Assembly: GCA_902594515.1 (NCBI GenBank)
Contig: CACJML010000003.1
Span: 62,001-126,000, forward strand
Length of the DNA: 64,000 nt
Direction: 5' to 3'
From: an uncultured SAR86 cluster bacterium
GTDB lineage: Bacteria > Pseudomonadota > Gammaproteobacteria > Magnimaribacterales > D2472
A program made the position numbers and the translations under genes. Positions 28,078 to 37,397 of the stretch are shown here, piece after piece (position 1 is the stretch's first letter; each line of letters begins with the position of its first letter). The notes under the pieces are model-generated. The model ran no database searches and was not told the DNA's origin. It worked only from the letters and a program-made list of their open reading frames with translations.

Positions 28078-29430
28078 ATGCCTCTAATTTCCAAGCTTGA
28101 TAGCATAATAAAAACTGGTTCAATTACTTTCTTCACCTCGTTAGGGATGATTTTTTCTTTAATGACAAATAAACTTGTTGCAGTTTATGCAAGTACATAT
28201 GGAATCGCTCTTTTTGGCATAGCGAAAACTTTCCATTCTCTTTTTGCATCAATCCTTAAGCTTGGATCTGAAAATGTAATTCTCAATCGCGCATCAAATT
28301 CGGATCAAACTTATTCGAGTAATTTTTTGTTATCAAGCATTATGTTTTTGATACTATTTCAATTGCTTTTTTCTTTAGTGCTTTATTTCCTTTTTGCTGA
28401 CTTTATATTTGTAAAGTTTTTTTCTGGACTACTTAGTGAAACTCAATATGGTGCTTTCAGAATTATTTTTGGCCTTTCTCTTATTACCTGCTTTTATGAA
28501 CTCCTTCTTGCATATAACAATGGAAAACTTAGGCTCAAGAGGGTAATTGGCCTAGGTTATGTTGGCTCAATACTTACATTATTAACATGCTTTTTCATTA
28601 AACCTTCTAACCCCTATGAAATAGTCTTTTTAAGTCTTTCAAGCGGATTTTTTTCAATAATATTTTTAATTATTTTATCTTACAAAGAATTGATATCATC
28701 CTTTAATATAGGTTGGCCTAAAAGCAAATTAATCATAAGCAATTCTTATAGCCTTACCTCGATCAGTCTTGCTATCCAGCCGATAATTGCTACTGGATGT
28801 ATTTTTTCACTCAATCAGATTCTCTTGCGATTATATGGCGCAGATGAATATGCATTGTTTGTTGCAGCATTTACACTCTCTACAATGATATTAACAATGG
28901 GAATGAGTTCCATAAGAGTTTATTTTTTTCCAAAGTCATCATCATTTAAAGATCATCAAGAAAAAATAAATTTTCTTTTCCAAAATTTGATTATTTTTTT
29001 ACCAATTACATTTTTTGTTGCTTTATTAATATCTTTATTTGGTGGATTAATTATCACCTCATTGTACAGTCAGGATTTTGTTAAGGGATTAGTAATCTTG
29101 GAGTCGCTGATAGTCTTTTTCCCAATTCAAGTATTTTCATGGATTACAGCATATTTTCTTTTGAGTAATCAACAATACAATAGTTTTTCTTTTGCTGATT
29201 GCATAAAAGAAATAATTATTGTTACTACGGTGATAATAATTTACACAATAGATTTATCCTTAATCATTCATGAAATGCTATTGATCTCTTTTTTCTTAGG
29301 TTATTTTGTGCATTCTATTTTGATGATGATTTTCATTCTAAAAAATAATACTAGTGACATAAAAATAATTCTTTTTTGGATTATTTCACTTCTTTTTTCA
29401 TCTTTAATGTTTGTTCTTATTCGTTCATAG
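28078..29430 (+). CDS. Wzx-type polysaccharide flippase
   Basis: A 450-residue membrane protein with about 12-14 hydrophobic helices and the MATE/PST flippase look (for example NKLVAVYASTYGIALFGIAK at the N-terminus and an internal LNQILLRLYGADEYALFVAA). It most resembles O-antigen/lipid III flippases (Wzx, WzxE) and should move the undecaprenyl-PP-linked repeat to the periplasm. The assignment rests on topology and context. Confidence 0.8.
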   Translation: MPLISKLDSIIKTGSITFFTSLGMIFSLMTNKLVAVYASTYGIALFGIAKTFHSLFASILKLGSENVILNRASNSDQTYSSNFLLSSIMFLILFQLLFSLVLYFLFADFIFVKFFSGLLSETQYGAFRIIFGLSLITCFYELLLAYNNGKLRLKRVIGLGYVGSILTLLTCFFIKPSNPYEIVFLSLSSGFFSIIFLIILSYKELISSFNIGWPKSKLIISNSYSLTSISLAIQPIIATGCIFSLNQILLRLYGADEYALFVAAFTLSTMILTMGMSSIRVYFFPKSSSFKDHQEKINFLFQNLIIFLPITFFVALLISLFGGLIITSLYSQDFVKGLVILESLIVFFPIQVFSWITAYFLLSNQQYNSFSFADCIKEIIIVTTVIIIYTIDLSLIIHEMLLISFFLGYFVHSILMMIFILKNNTSDIKIILFWIISLLFSSLMFVLIRS

Positions 29431-29433
29431 TAA

Positions 29434-30636
29434 ATGAAAATAATATATATCACTCACGATGGACTCACTGATCATATTGGGCAATCTCAAATACTCCCCT
29501 ATATTCTAGATACAAGTTTAGAGCATGATTTCTGGGTTATATCTGTAGAAAAAGATTTAAATAATGTGAAAATGCTAAGAGAAACTTTTTCTCATAATAA
29601 AAATATTCATTGGACTCCAATTAGATATCCAAGTGCATCAATATTTGGATTTTTTTTGGAGAGCATAAAAATGATTTACATCTCTGTAAAAATAATTATT
29701 TATAACAAGATTGATATTATTCATTGCAGATGCTACCCAGGTATTTTTATTGGAGTAGTAGTAAAAGTACTTACCTTTTTTGTTGGCCCAAGATTATTAT
29801 TTGATATAAGGGATTTTTGGCTAGACTCAAGAATTGATACTAGAAAGAATAAATTTATTTACAGATTCTTAAAATTATTTGAAAAATTTATTTATAGAAT
29901 TTCTGATGGCTACGTAATACTTACAGAAAATGCAAAAAAGCATATTCAAAGAAAATATGGTATTTCTGAGAATGGTAAAAAGTCAATTACTGTTATTCCT
30001 TGTTGCGCTGACTTTGAGCATTTTAATCCAAAAAGAATAAAAGATTCTGATAAGTCGGACTTAAGAAATAAACTCAATCTAAATAATGATGATTTTGTCT
30101 TAGGATATCTTGGTAGTCTTGGCCCAGACTACTTAATAAATGAAATGCTTGATGTTTTTTATATTATCAAGTCATTAAAAAATAGCTCAGTATTTTTAAT
30201 GGTTACAAACACCGTTGAGTATGCAAGAAAAAAAATTCAGGAAGATCCAAGGTTCACTAGTGATGATTTTAGGATAATCTGTAGCGACAGAAGCATGGTA
30301 CCAAGTTATATAAGTTTGTTTAATCTATCATTAGTTTTTATAAGACCTGCGTTTTCTAAATCAGGATGCTCTCCAACGAAGGTAGCAGAGCTACTCAGCA
30401 TGAATGTACCCGTTCTGGCCAATGAGGGTGTGGGAGATCTTAATTCTTTACTTTCTATGCCAAAAAACTCGTCCACTGTAATAAGCTTACCAATTGATGA
30501 GCATGAGATAAAAAGCTTTATTGAATTTATAGACAGGAATTCTGAAAAAGTATCTATTAGAAATAATAGCAAAGACCTCACTTTGCAAAATGGTGCACGC
30601 CTTTATCTTAGCGCATATAATAGCCTCTATGATTAA
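29434..30636 (+). CDS. Family 4 glycosyltransferase
   Basis: A 400-residue GT-B transferase. The N-domain starts IIYITHDGLTDHIGQSQILP. The C-domain has VLGYLGSLGPDYLINE, a RPAFSKSGCSPTKVAELLSM segment and the conserved acidic region in the family 4 position. A TLQNGARLYLSAY C-terminus ends the protein, overlapping the CofD-like gene. Donor and acceptor unknown. Confidence 0.85.
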   Translation: MKIIYITHDGLTDHIGQSQILPYILDTSLEHDFWVISVEKDLNNVKMLRETFSHNKNIHWTPIRYPSASIFGFFLESIKMIYISVKIIIYNKIDIIHCRCYPGIFIGVVVKVLTFFVGPRLLFDIRDFWLDSRIDTRKNKFIYRFLKLFEKFIYRISDGYVILTENAKKHIQRKYGISENGKKSITVIPCCADFEHFNPKRIKDSDKSDLRNKLNLNNDDFVLGYLGSLGPDYLINEMLDVFYIIKSLKNSSVFLMVTNTVEYARKKIQEDPRFTSDDFRIICSDRSMVPSYISLFNLSLVFIRPAFSKSGCSPTKVAELLSMNVPVLANEGVGDLNSLLSMPKNSSTVISLPIDEHEIKSFIEFIDRNSEKVSIRNNSKDLTLQNGARLYLSAYNSLYD

Positions 30637-31840
30637 CGTAGTTACTGTTAATGGAGGAAGAGGGGCTTCACTAATTATTCCAGAGTTAATAAATAAGAAT
30701 TTTCATGTTACCTCTATAGTCAATGCCTATGATGATGGTAAATCAACTGGGGAAATAAGAAGATTTTTTGAGATGCTTGGTCCATCAGATATTAGAAAAG
30801 TTCAATCTCTTATGATTCCAGAGTCTGAATTTGCTGAAGAATACAAAAAACTATTTGATTTCAGAATAGATGAGAATATTTCAAATTCTGATGCTTTAGA
30901 TGAGATAAAAAGCTTTACCTCAAATAAGACAAAAACACTTTTTAAACTAGGTCTAGATGATAATTATATTAGAGGTGAAATTCAAAAGTATTTAATTGCC
31001 TTCTTGGAGAAACTTGAGGTTTTTGAAAAGTTTTTAGGTGTTAAGTTTCCTTTTCAGGACTGCTCGATAATGAACTGCATCTATGCAGGCGCATTTGTAT
31101 ATTATAAAAGAGACTTTGATAAAACTTGCGTATCTTTCGAGAAATTATTTCAGCTAAGGGGTTCTGTTATACCAAGTAATACAGAGAACAAATTTTTGGT
31201 AGCTATCAGAGAAAATGGTGATGTCCTATATTCAGAGGCTGAAATAGTTGAACTCAGATCAAATGTTAGAATAAAAAAAATTTTTTTGTTGGATGCTCCA
31301 TTGGAATCAGGTTCATTGGATAAGCTCACCGATAGCGAAAAATTTTTATTTCTTGAAAGCAGATCTTCTTTTGTGGAGATTAACGATAGAGCAAAAACTG
31401 TACTTCAGAATGCAGATATAATAATTTATTCTCCTGGCACCCAACACTCATCTCTCTTTCCAACCTATTTAACTAAAGGTTTTAGTTTGGCAGTTTATAA
31501 AAATGACTTGGCATTAAAATTTTTTGTAACAAATATAGGAGAGGATTATGAAACTGTTGAATATAAAGCATCAGACTACATAAATTCAGCCTATAGTTAT
31601 CTAAATTTCGACAACTCAAGTTTCCCTCTGAATGGACTCATTACATATAACCTTGTCAATCAACCTCATATTAAGGGTGAAAAAACTATCTCTAATTATG
31701 TAGAAAATGACATAGACTCTAAAGACTATAGAAATGTTAAACATATTTTTAAAGATTTTGAATCTACATCGCATCCAGGCAAACACGACGGTCAAAAATT
31801 ATTAAATGAGATCATAAATCTTTATAAGAGCAAGGATTAA
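30629..31840 (+). CDS. CofD/YvcK-family protein
   Basis: About 403 residues. NVVTVNGGRGASLIIPEL, SIVNAYDDGKSTGEIRRFF and IIIYSPGTQHSSLFP match the nucleotide-binding elements of the CofD/YvcK (UPF0052) fold. CofD transfers phospho-lactate from an NDP-activated donor in F420 synthesis; YvcK is a UDP-sugar-binding regulator of envelope synthesis. Neither role fits a glycan operon directly, so a phospho-group transferase acting on a sugar is a possibility. ATG 30629 overlaps the previous stop; an upstream in-frame start at 30590 is unlikely. Confidence 0.75.
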   Translation: MINVVTVNGGRGASLIIPELINKNFHVTSIVNAYDDGKSTGEIRRFFEMLGPSDIRKVQSLMIPESEFAEEYKKLFDFRIDENISNSDALDEIKSFTSNKTKTLFKLGLDDNYIRGEIQKYLIAFLEKLEVFEKFLGVKFPFQDCSIMNCIYAGAFVYYKRDFDKTCVSFEKLFQLRGSVIPSNTENKFLVAIRENGDVLYSEAEIVELRSNVRIKKIFLLDAPLESGSLDKLTDSEKFLFLESRSSFVEINDRAKTVLQNADIIIYSPGTQHSSLFPTYLTKGFSLAVYKNDLALKFFVTNIGEDYETVEYKASDYINSAYSYLNFDNSSFPLNGLITYNLVNQPHIKGEKTISNYVENDIDSKDYRNVKHIFKDFESTSHPGKHDGQKLLNEIINLYKSKD

Positions 31841-31845
31841 TAAAG

Positions 31846-32856
31846 ATGGATATTCAATATGTATGTCCAAAGTGTCATTCTCCTTTAGTCATTCATAACA
31901 ATCTTAAATATCTATGTTCTAAAGATTGTAACAACTCCAAATGTAATACAGAGTATGAAATATTGAACGATATTCCTCGGTTTACAGAGATTTCAAATTA
32001 TGCAAATAACTTTGGGTATCAATGGAATAAATTTGATGACACACAAATTGATAACCGCAAAACAAGGAAATTAGAGTTATCCAAGGACAGACTGTTTTAT
32101 CAGGGTGACTGGGATCCAGCTGATCTCAGTAATCTAAATATCCTTGAAGTTGGTTCAGGTGCTGGGAGATTTTCGGAGGTTATTCTTAGTAATACTAACG
32201 CAAATCTTTACAGTATTGATTATTCGAATGCTGTTGAAGCTAATTCAAAGAATAATTTCTCAGGTAATCAAGATAGGTTTTTCCTATCTCAAGCAAGTGT
32301 TTACGAAATGCCATTTCCTAATAACTCATTCGATAAAGTATTTTGCTTTGGAGTTCTTCAACATACTCCAAGCTTTGATGAATCTATAAAAGCATTAATA
32401 AGTAAAGCCAAGATAGGTGGAGAGATTGTAGTTGATTTTTATAGAATAAAAGGATGGTGGACAAAAATTCATGCAAAATATTTTCTAAGACCATTCACAA
32501 AAAATATTCCTGATAGAAGGCTCTTAAGCCTAATTGAAAATAATATAGATTGGCTGATTAAAATATCTGATATTTTAAATAAGTTTGGATTACACTTCTT
32601 AACTAGATTTTTACCAATTGTTGATATTAAAACAACATTCCCAAAAGATCTTTCAACCAAAGAAAGAAGAGAATGGGCTATTCTTGATACTTTTGATATG
32701 TTTTCACCAGAGCATGATCATCCACAATCTTTCTCATCTGTAGAATCAATGTTTAAAAAACATAACTGCGAAATTACTTTTTCTGGAATAGTAAATATGC
32801 CCGACGGTTTTAAATCAAATGTTGTAAGAGCAATAAAAAAAATAGATGTCACTTAA
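31846..32856 (+). CDS. SAM methyltransferase with N-terminal zinc ribbon
   Basis: A 336-residue class I methyltransferase. Cysteines at 7, 10, 24, 28 and 33 form a Trm112-like zinc region. LEVGSGAGRFSEVI is the SAM-binding loop and CFGVLQHTP is the post-motif acidic region of family 11 methyltransferases. The likely target is a sugar hydroxyl or an attached small molecule; its specificity is not readable. It lies 5 bases after the CofD-like gene and 29 before the nucleotidyltransferase. Confidence 0.83.
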   Translation: MDIQYVCPKCHSPLVIHNNLKYLCSKDCNNSKCNTEYEILNDIPRFTEISNYANNFGYQWNKFDDTQIDNRKTRKLELSKDRLFYQGDWDPADLSNLNILEVGSGAGRFSEVILSNTNANLYSIDYSNAVEANSKNNFSGNQDRFFLSQASVYEMPFPNNSFDKVFCFGVLQHTPSFDESIKALISKAKIGGEIVVDFYRIKGWWTKIHAKYFLRPFTKNIPDRRLLSLIENNIDWLIKISDILNKFGLHFLTRFLPIVDIKTTFPKDLSTKERREWAILDTFDMFSPEHDHPQSFSSVESMFKKHNCEITFSGIVNMPDGFKSNVVRAIKKIDVT

Positions 32857-32885
32857 CACCTTTAGAGACTATTTAAAAATAAATC

Positions 32886-33608
32886 ATGTCTAAAAAAGTA
32901 AAGTTTCTTATTGCTGCTGCTGGAAAGGGAACTAGAAGCGGACTTAAGTATCCGAAAAGCCTATATAAAGTTGAAGATATCCCAATAATTAGAAGAATAT
33001 ATTCAGCAATAGGAGATCTAGATAACAAACCAATTATAGTTGTATCGGACTTTAGCGAGCCATTCTTAAAGAAATATCTTAATAGTGAAAATTTAGAATA
33101 TATTTTTGTAACTCAGAAGAAGCAAATTGGAATGGCTGACGCAGTATATCAGGCCAGAAAAATATTCAAAAATTATGAGTTCACAGATCTTTTTGTTATG
33201 TGGGGCGATTTGCCATACATAACAAATAAAACTATTTCTAATCTAATGGAATTACATTTTTCATACAAAAGTGATTTAAGTTTTGCGACTTTAACTGAGA
33301 ATAATCCTTATACAATTGTTGAAAGAGACGAAAAGAACAATGTGATCTCTGTTAGTGAGCTTAAAGATATACCTCCTCACGAGAGGCCAAAAAAAGGTGA
33401 GCGTGACATCGGAATATTTATTTTTAATAAAGATAAAGTTTTTAAATATTTGAAGCAATTATTAGATCGTCATCATAATCATGTAGATGAAATAGGTTTC
33501 TTAGAAATAATTAAAGTTCTAGCAGATAATGGCTTAAGCGTTAACGGTTATGAGATTGCAAGACCAATTGAAGCAATCTCATTTAATAGCAAAGATGATT
33601 TAATTTAG
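32886..33608 (+). CDS. MobA/GlmU-like nucleotidyltransferase
   Basis: A 240-residue nucleotidyltransferase with the N-terminal signature FLIAAAGKGTRSGLKYPKSLY, MWGDLPYITN in the metal-binding position and GIFIFNKDK later. It should activate a phosphorylated compound with CTP, GTP or UTP. It ends the plus-strand run; its last 9 bases overlap the minus-strand membrane gene. Together with the CofD-like gene and methyltransferase it looks like a small activating and modifying module. Confidence 0.82.
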   Translation: MSKKVKFLIAAAGKGTRSGLKYPKSLYKVEDIPIIRRIYSAIGDLDNKPIIVVSDFSEPFLKKYLNSENLEYIFVTQKKQIGMADAVYQARKIFKNYEFTDLFVMWGDLPYITNKTISNLMELHFSYKSDLSFATLTENNPYTIVERDEKNNVISVSELKDIPPHERPKKGERDIGIFIFNKDKVFKYLKQLLDRHHNHVDEIGFLEIIKVLADNGLSVNGYEIARPIEAISFNSKDDLI

Positions 33609-35348
33609 CTTTTTGAACTCAAGGCTTGTATCCCATTCCTTTAGATAACCCAAACCTTTGTTGCCTTTAGCCCATTCGAGTGTGCAGTACACTCCTGAGA
33701 CATTACTGTTTCCAGTTATTTTATGGCTTTGGATAAATTCTCTAACAGAAACGCTAGGAATAAATGCCAATGGAAATACTCCAATATTTATATCAGCCTT
33801 ATAGATACCAAAACAATCTGAATCAAGCTCCTTAATTGCAGAACTCCAATCGTATAATTCAACGGATATAAATTTTGGATTTAGCATTACCATATCTTCA
33901 AATTTATCAATCACCACATTTCTTTCATAACTAAATGGATATTTTACGGAGAAATTATCTCTCTCAACCAAAGAATTGAATGAGTTTATTGAGGTTGTAA
34001 AGGCCAAAAATATTAAATAAACAAGATGTCTTGTTTTTATCAAATAAAAAATATTTTTAACTCCTAATATGGATATTGGAATTAAATATTCCATTAAGTA
34101 CCTAGGCAAACCCCATAATATTATTGATAATTGGTGAAAGATGACCCAATAAATTCCTAAAAAAATTATTATAAATATTAGAAACTTACCGTCTCTATGG
34201 ACCATGCCAGCCAAAACTAGCAAAGATCCTAAAATAGTCATATTTTCAAACTTATGCTTTAAAAAGATAGGATCAAATGAGTAGATTATTTTTTGAATTA
34301 TTGTAGTTTCTGATAAAGCAAACCTTTCCAAAAAAAGAAGGTCAGTATCCGAGATAGCAGGATAATCACTTGCCATTGAATTTATTATTTGAACAAATGC
34401 AATAAGTGATATTGGCAACGCTTTCAATATTAAATCTTTTCTGTTTATCAGTATCAAATAAGTAAATAATGGAAGAAATGCAAATGCAGATGAAATTCTT
34501 ATTAAAGAAAATATGGATATCAGTATTGACAATAGCATTACGTCCCTAAGAGTAATAGATGTCTTTTTATGGTGAACATGTAAGAGGACTATTGTGTTTG
34601 AAACCATCGTCCATACGGAAAACTCAATATTACCCAGATTGAAATTTATAATTGGAAGAAAAAGGATAGTTGTTACAACTAAGATTATTAATTTAATATC
34701 ATTCTTACAGTGCAACAAATAAAGAATTAGAATAAAAATTGGTGCCAGACTCTGTATTTTATAAATTTCTTCATTTATTGAGATGCTTCCGAGAATAGCT
34801 AAAGGAAGTGTTCTTAGCTCAGGATGCGCGATATCAGGATTAATAAATAATTTAGAGGTTATGAGGACAAATGCAAAAATAGAAAATATTGTAAAGAATG
34901 CAATCTTATTTTTTGAAAATATTAATTGAGCTAAGATAATTCCTGCTAATACTAAGCAAGAATATACGTAAAATATCGTTTGAATGGCAATTCCCTCTAG
35001 CATATCTAGATTCATAATATTGAGAATTCCTATCGGAATTTGATAGGTATTCAAAAGGTGAAAGAGTTGATCACCAGAAATTGGAGCATTAAAACTATAC
35101 ATAAGTACCCCTATTAAGGAACAAACAATCAAAGGTATTATTAAGTTATGAATATGTATCTTTATGATTAATGAATTCATGTATCTATAGGTTGAATAGA
35201 GAACATATAACAGCGTCAAAATAGAAAAAATAAAAAATCCCAAGCTTGAATTTAATCCGAAATTTAAAAAAAAAGCCCAAAATATTGAGATAGCTACAAG
35301 AAAGTAGAAATTTATAGAAACTGTTATATTGCTTACCAGAGAAGACAT
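33600..35348 (-). CDS. Polytopic membrane protein of unknown function
   Basis: A 582-residue protein with at least ten hydrophobic helices followed by a soluble C-terminal part of about 120 residues that contains two cysteines (LDSDCFGIYK and VYCTLEWAKG). No recognisable motif was found. Size, topology and location make a GT-C glycosyltransferase or Wzy-like polymerase plausible. It is the only gene on this strand between 17131 and 43522, with its own start 70 bases from the divergent asnB-like gene. Confidence 0.7.
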   Translation of the reverse strand: MSSLVSNITVSINFYFLVAISIFWAFFLNFGLNSSLGFFIFSILTLLYVLYSTYRYMNSLIIKIHIHNLIIPLIVCSLIGVLMYSFNAPISGDQLFHLLNTYQIPIGILNIMNLDMLEGIAIQTIFYVYSCLVLAGIILAQLIFSKNKIAFFTIFSIFAFVLITSKLFINPDIAHPELRTLPLAILGSISINEEIYKIQSLAPIFILILYLLHCKNDIKLIILVVTTILFLPIINFNLGNIEFSVWTMVSNTIVLLHVHHKKTSITLRDVMLLSILISIFSLIRISSAFAFLPLFTYLILINRKDLILKALPISLIAFVQIINSMASDYPAISDTDLLFLERFALSETTIIQKIIYSFDPIFLKHKFENMTILGSLLVLAGMVHRDGKFLIFIIIFLGIYWVIFHQLSIILWGLPRYLMEYLIPISILGVKNIFYLIKTRHLVYLIFLAFTTSINSFNSLVERDNFSVKYPFSYERNVVIDKFEDMVMLNPKFISVELYDWSSAIKELDSDCFGIYKADINIGVFPLAFIPSVSVREFIQSHKITGNSNVSGVYCTLEWAKGNKGLGYLKEWDTSLEFKKLN

Positions 35349-35418
35349 TACAAATGGTGATAATTATTAATCATACCATGTACAATTATCGCTTAACTAT
35401 CGAATTTGATTTAAAAAA
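35349..35418. promoter_or_regulatory. Divergent intergenic region
   Basis: A 70-base AT-rich gap between the divergent starts of the membrane gene and the asnB-like gene. Both transcripts need promoters here; TACAAT occurs near 35380 but no confident -35/-10 pair can be assigned. Confidence 0.3.
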
Positions 35419-37395
35419 ATGTGCGGTATACTCGGTCAGGTTGATCCAAGAAACCAACTCCCATCGGAAGAGCAATTCTTGTCACTATTAAAGCTGCTCG
35501 ATCACAGAGGTCCAGATGGTTTTGGGGCAAAAAAGCATAATAACTGTATTTTCGGCCATTCTCGATTGTCAATTTTAGATTTAAGTGATGCTGGCTCACA
35601 GCCTATGGAATCTAAATGCGGTAGATATCTTATTACATTCAATGGAGAAATTTATAACCATCAAGAAATCAGAGATGATTTGAGTAAAAGCTTTAAGCTA
35701 CAAAGAGATCATTGGGTGGGCAGTTCAGATACAGAAACTCTTCTTAGTTCTATTAGTTTATTGGGTTTAGAAAGCACAATGAAAATAGTAAGGGGGATGT
35801 TTGCATTTGGCCTTTGGGATAAATTTGAAAAATCTATATCGCTTGTTAGAGATCCAATTGGAGAAAAGCCGCTCTATTACAACATTCAAGACGGCTCATT
35901 AATATTTTCATCTGAATTGAAACCTATAAAAAAAATTCTTGGATCTTCTTTGAATATAAGCAAAGACGTTTTGACTCTTTATTTTAAGTATAACTATATT
36001 CCAACACCATACTCAATTTACGAAAATACTTTTAAATTGAATCCCGGCTCAATATTAAGAATTAGCCTTGATGCCTTAAATGATTCAAAAAGAATGAATA
36101 TGAATTTTGAATATGTTAATAAAAATTTTGAATTATGTGAGTACTGGTCACTTGAGAAGTGTGCAAATGACGCCAACAAAAATAAATTTTCAACATACGA
36201 CGAATCCCTTTTTGAGGTAAATAAAGCATTAAATTTATCTGTGCAAAGACAGCAAATTTCTGATGTTCCCCTAGGATGTTTTCTTTCAGGCGGCATCGAC
36301 TCATCTTTGATTGCTTCTATAATGTCTGATCAGTGTGAATATAAGATTAATACATTCACAATTGGCTTTCATGAGAAGGAATTCGATGAATCAATTTATG
36401 CAAAAAGGATAGCTGATTTTATAGATTCAAATCATCACCAAAGAGTAATCTCTATAAATGACGCTATAGATATAATTCCTCAAATACCCAAAATTTATGA
36501 TGAACCATTTGCTGATTCATCTCAAATTCCAACTTATCTAGTATCAAAAATTGCCAGAGAAAATGTTACTGTGTGTTTATCTGGTGATGGGGGAGATGAA
36601 TTTTTTGGAGGCTATAATAGACATTTTAAAGTTGTACCTTTAAGCAAATTAATTCATAGAATCCCTAGAAGTCTTAGACCTATATTGAGTTCATTTATAA
36701 GAAGCCTGAGCCAGTCTAATCTTAAGATAATTACTTATCTCTTTAATAAGATTTTTCAATCAAGTTCAAATATGAATGATAAACTTTTTCGGCTCTCAAG
36801 ACGTATTGCTGAAAGTAAAACGAATAAAGATTTATATAGGAGTTTTCTTGTCGAATGGGATGATAATGAAAATTTATTAAGTGGCCTTAACGAGCCAGCA
36901 CACTTTTTAAATCAACAATGGATGAACTTTGAAAATTTTGAAGAAACAATGATGTATGTTGATGCAAAAACTTATCTACCTGATGACATACTTGTCAAAG
37001 TTGATAGAGCATCTATGGCCAATAGCTTAGAGACTAGAGCTCCTTTTTTAGATATAGACCTCATTAATACGTCATTTAAAGTGCCTTTGGAGCATAAAAT
37101 TTCATCCTCATCCGGGAAAAAAGTATTAAAAGATTTATTACATAAAAAGATCCCTAGAGACCTATTTGATCGTCAGAAACAGGGATTTGGTGTTCCTGTA
37201 GCAGATTGGTTAAGAGGTCCGCTAAAAGATGATTTTGAGGCAATGATTTCAAAATCCTCAATTCAACAATATGATTTTATTGACTATGATTTAATAAATA
37301 AAAAATGGAATCAGCATCTTAATAAAAGCCATAATTGGGCGCCATCATTGTGGAGCATATATATGTTGCAACTTTGGTCTGAAAACAATCTATAG
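35419..37395 (+). CDS. asnB: Asparagine-synthase-type glutamine amidotransferase
   Basis: A 658-residue class B enzyme. Its N-terminal glutaminase begins MCGILGQVD (Cys2 nucleophile after Met removal) with LLDHRGPDG and ITFNGEIYNH. The C-terminal ATP-pyrophosphatase domain has LSGGIDSSLIASIM, LSGDGGDEFFGGY and KVDRASMANSLETRAPFLD. In capsule and O-antigen loci such enzymes often amidate uronic acids; WbtH of Francisella is linked to GalNAcA amide. The dehydrogenase pair downstream makes that attractive. Housekeeping asparagine synthesis cannot be excluded. Confidence 0.88.
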   Translation: MCGILGQVDPRNQLPSEEQFLSLLKLLDHRGPDGFGAKKHNNCIFGHSRLSILDLSDAGSQPMESKCGRYLITFNGEIYNHQEIRDDLSKSFKLQRDHWVGSSDTETLLSSISLLGLESTMKIVRGMFAFGLWDKFEKSISLVRDPIGEKPLYYNIQDGSLIFSSELKPIKKILGSSLNISKDVLTLYFKYNYIPTPYSIYENTFKLNPGSILRISLDALNDSKRMNMNFEYVNKNFELCEYWSLEKCANDANKNKFSTYDESLFEVNKALNLSVQRQQISDVPLGCFLSGGIDSSLIASIMSDQCEYKINTFTIGFHEKEFDESIYAKRIADFIDSNHHQRVISINDAIDIIPQIPKIYDEPFADSSQIPTYLVSKIARENVTVCLSGDGGDEFFGGYNRHFKVVPLSKLIHRIPRSLRPILSSFIRSLSQSNLKIITYLFNKIFQSSSNMNDKLFRLSRRIAESKTNKDLYRSFLVEWDDNENLLSGLNEPAHFLNQQWMNFENFEETMMYVDAKTYLPDDILVKVDRASMANSLETRAPFLDIDLINTSFKVPLEHKISSSSGKKVLKDLLHKKIPRDLFDRQKQGFGVPVADWLRGPLKDDFEAMISKSSIQQYDFIDYDLINKKWNQHLNKSHNWAPSLWSIYMLQLWSENNL

Positions 37396-37397
37396 AA

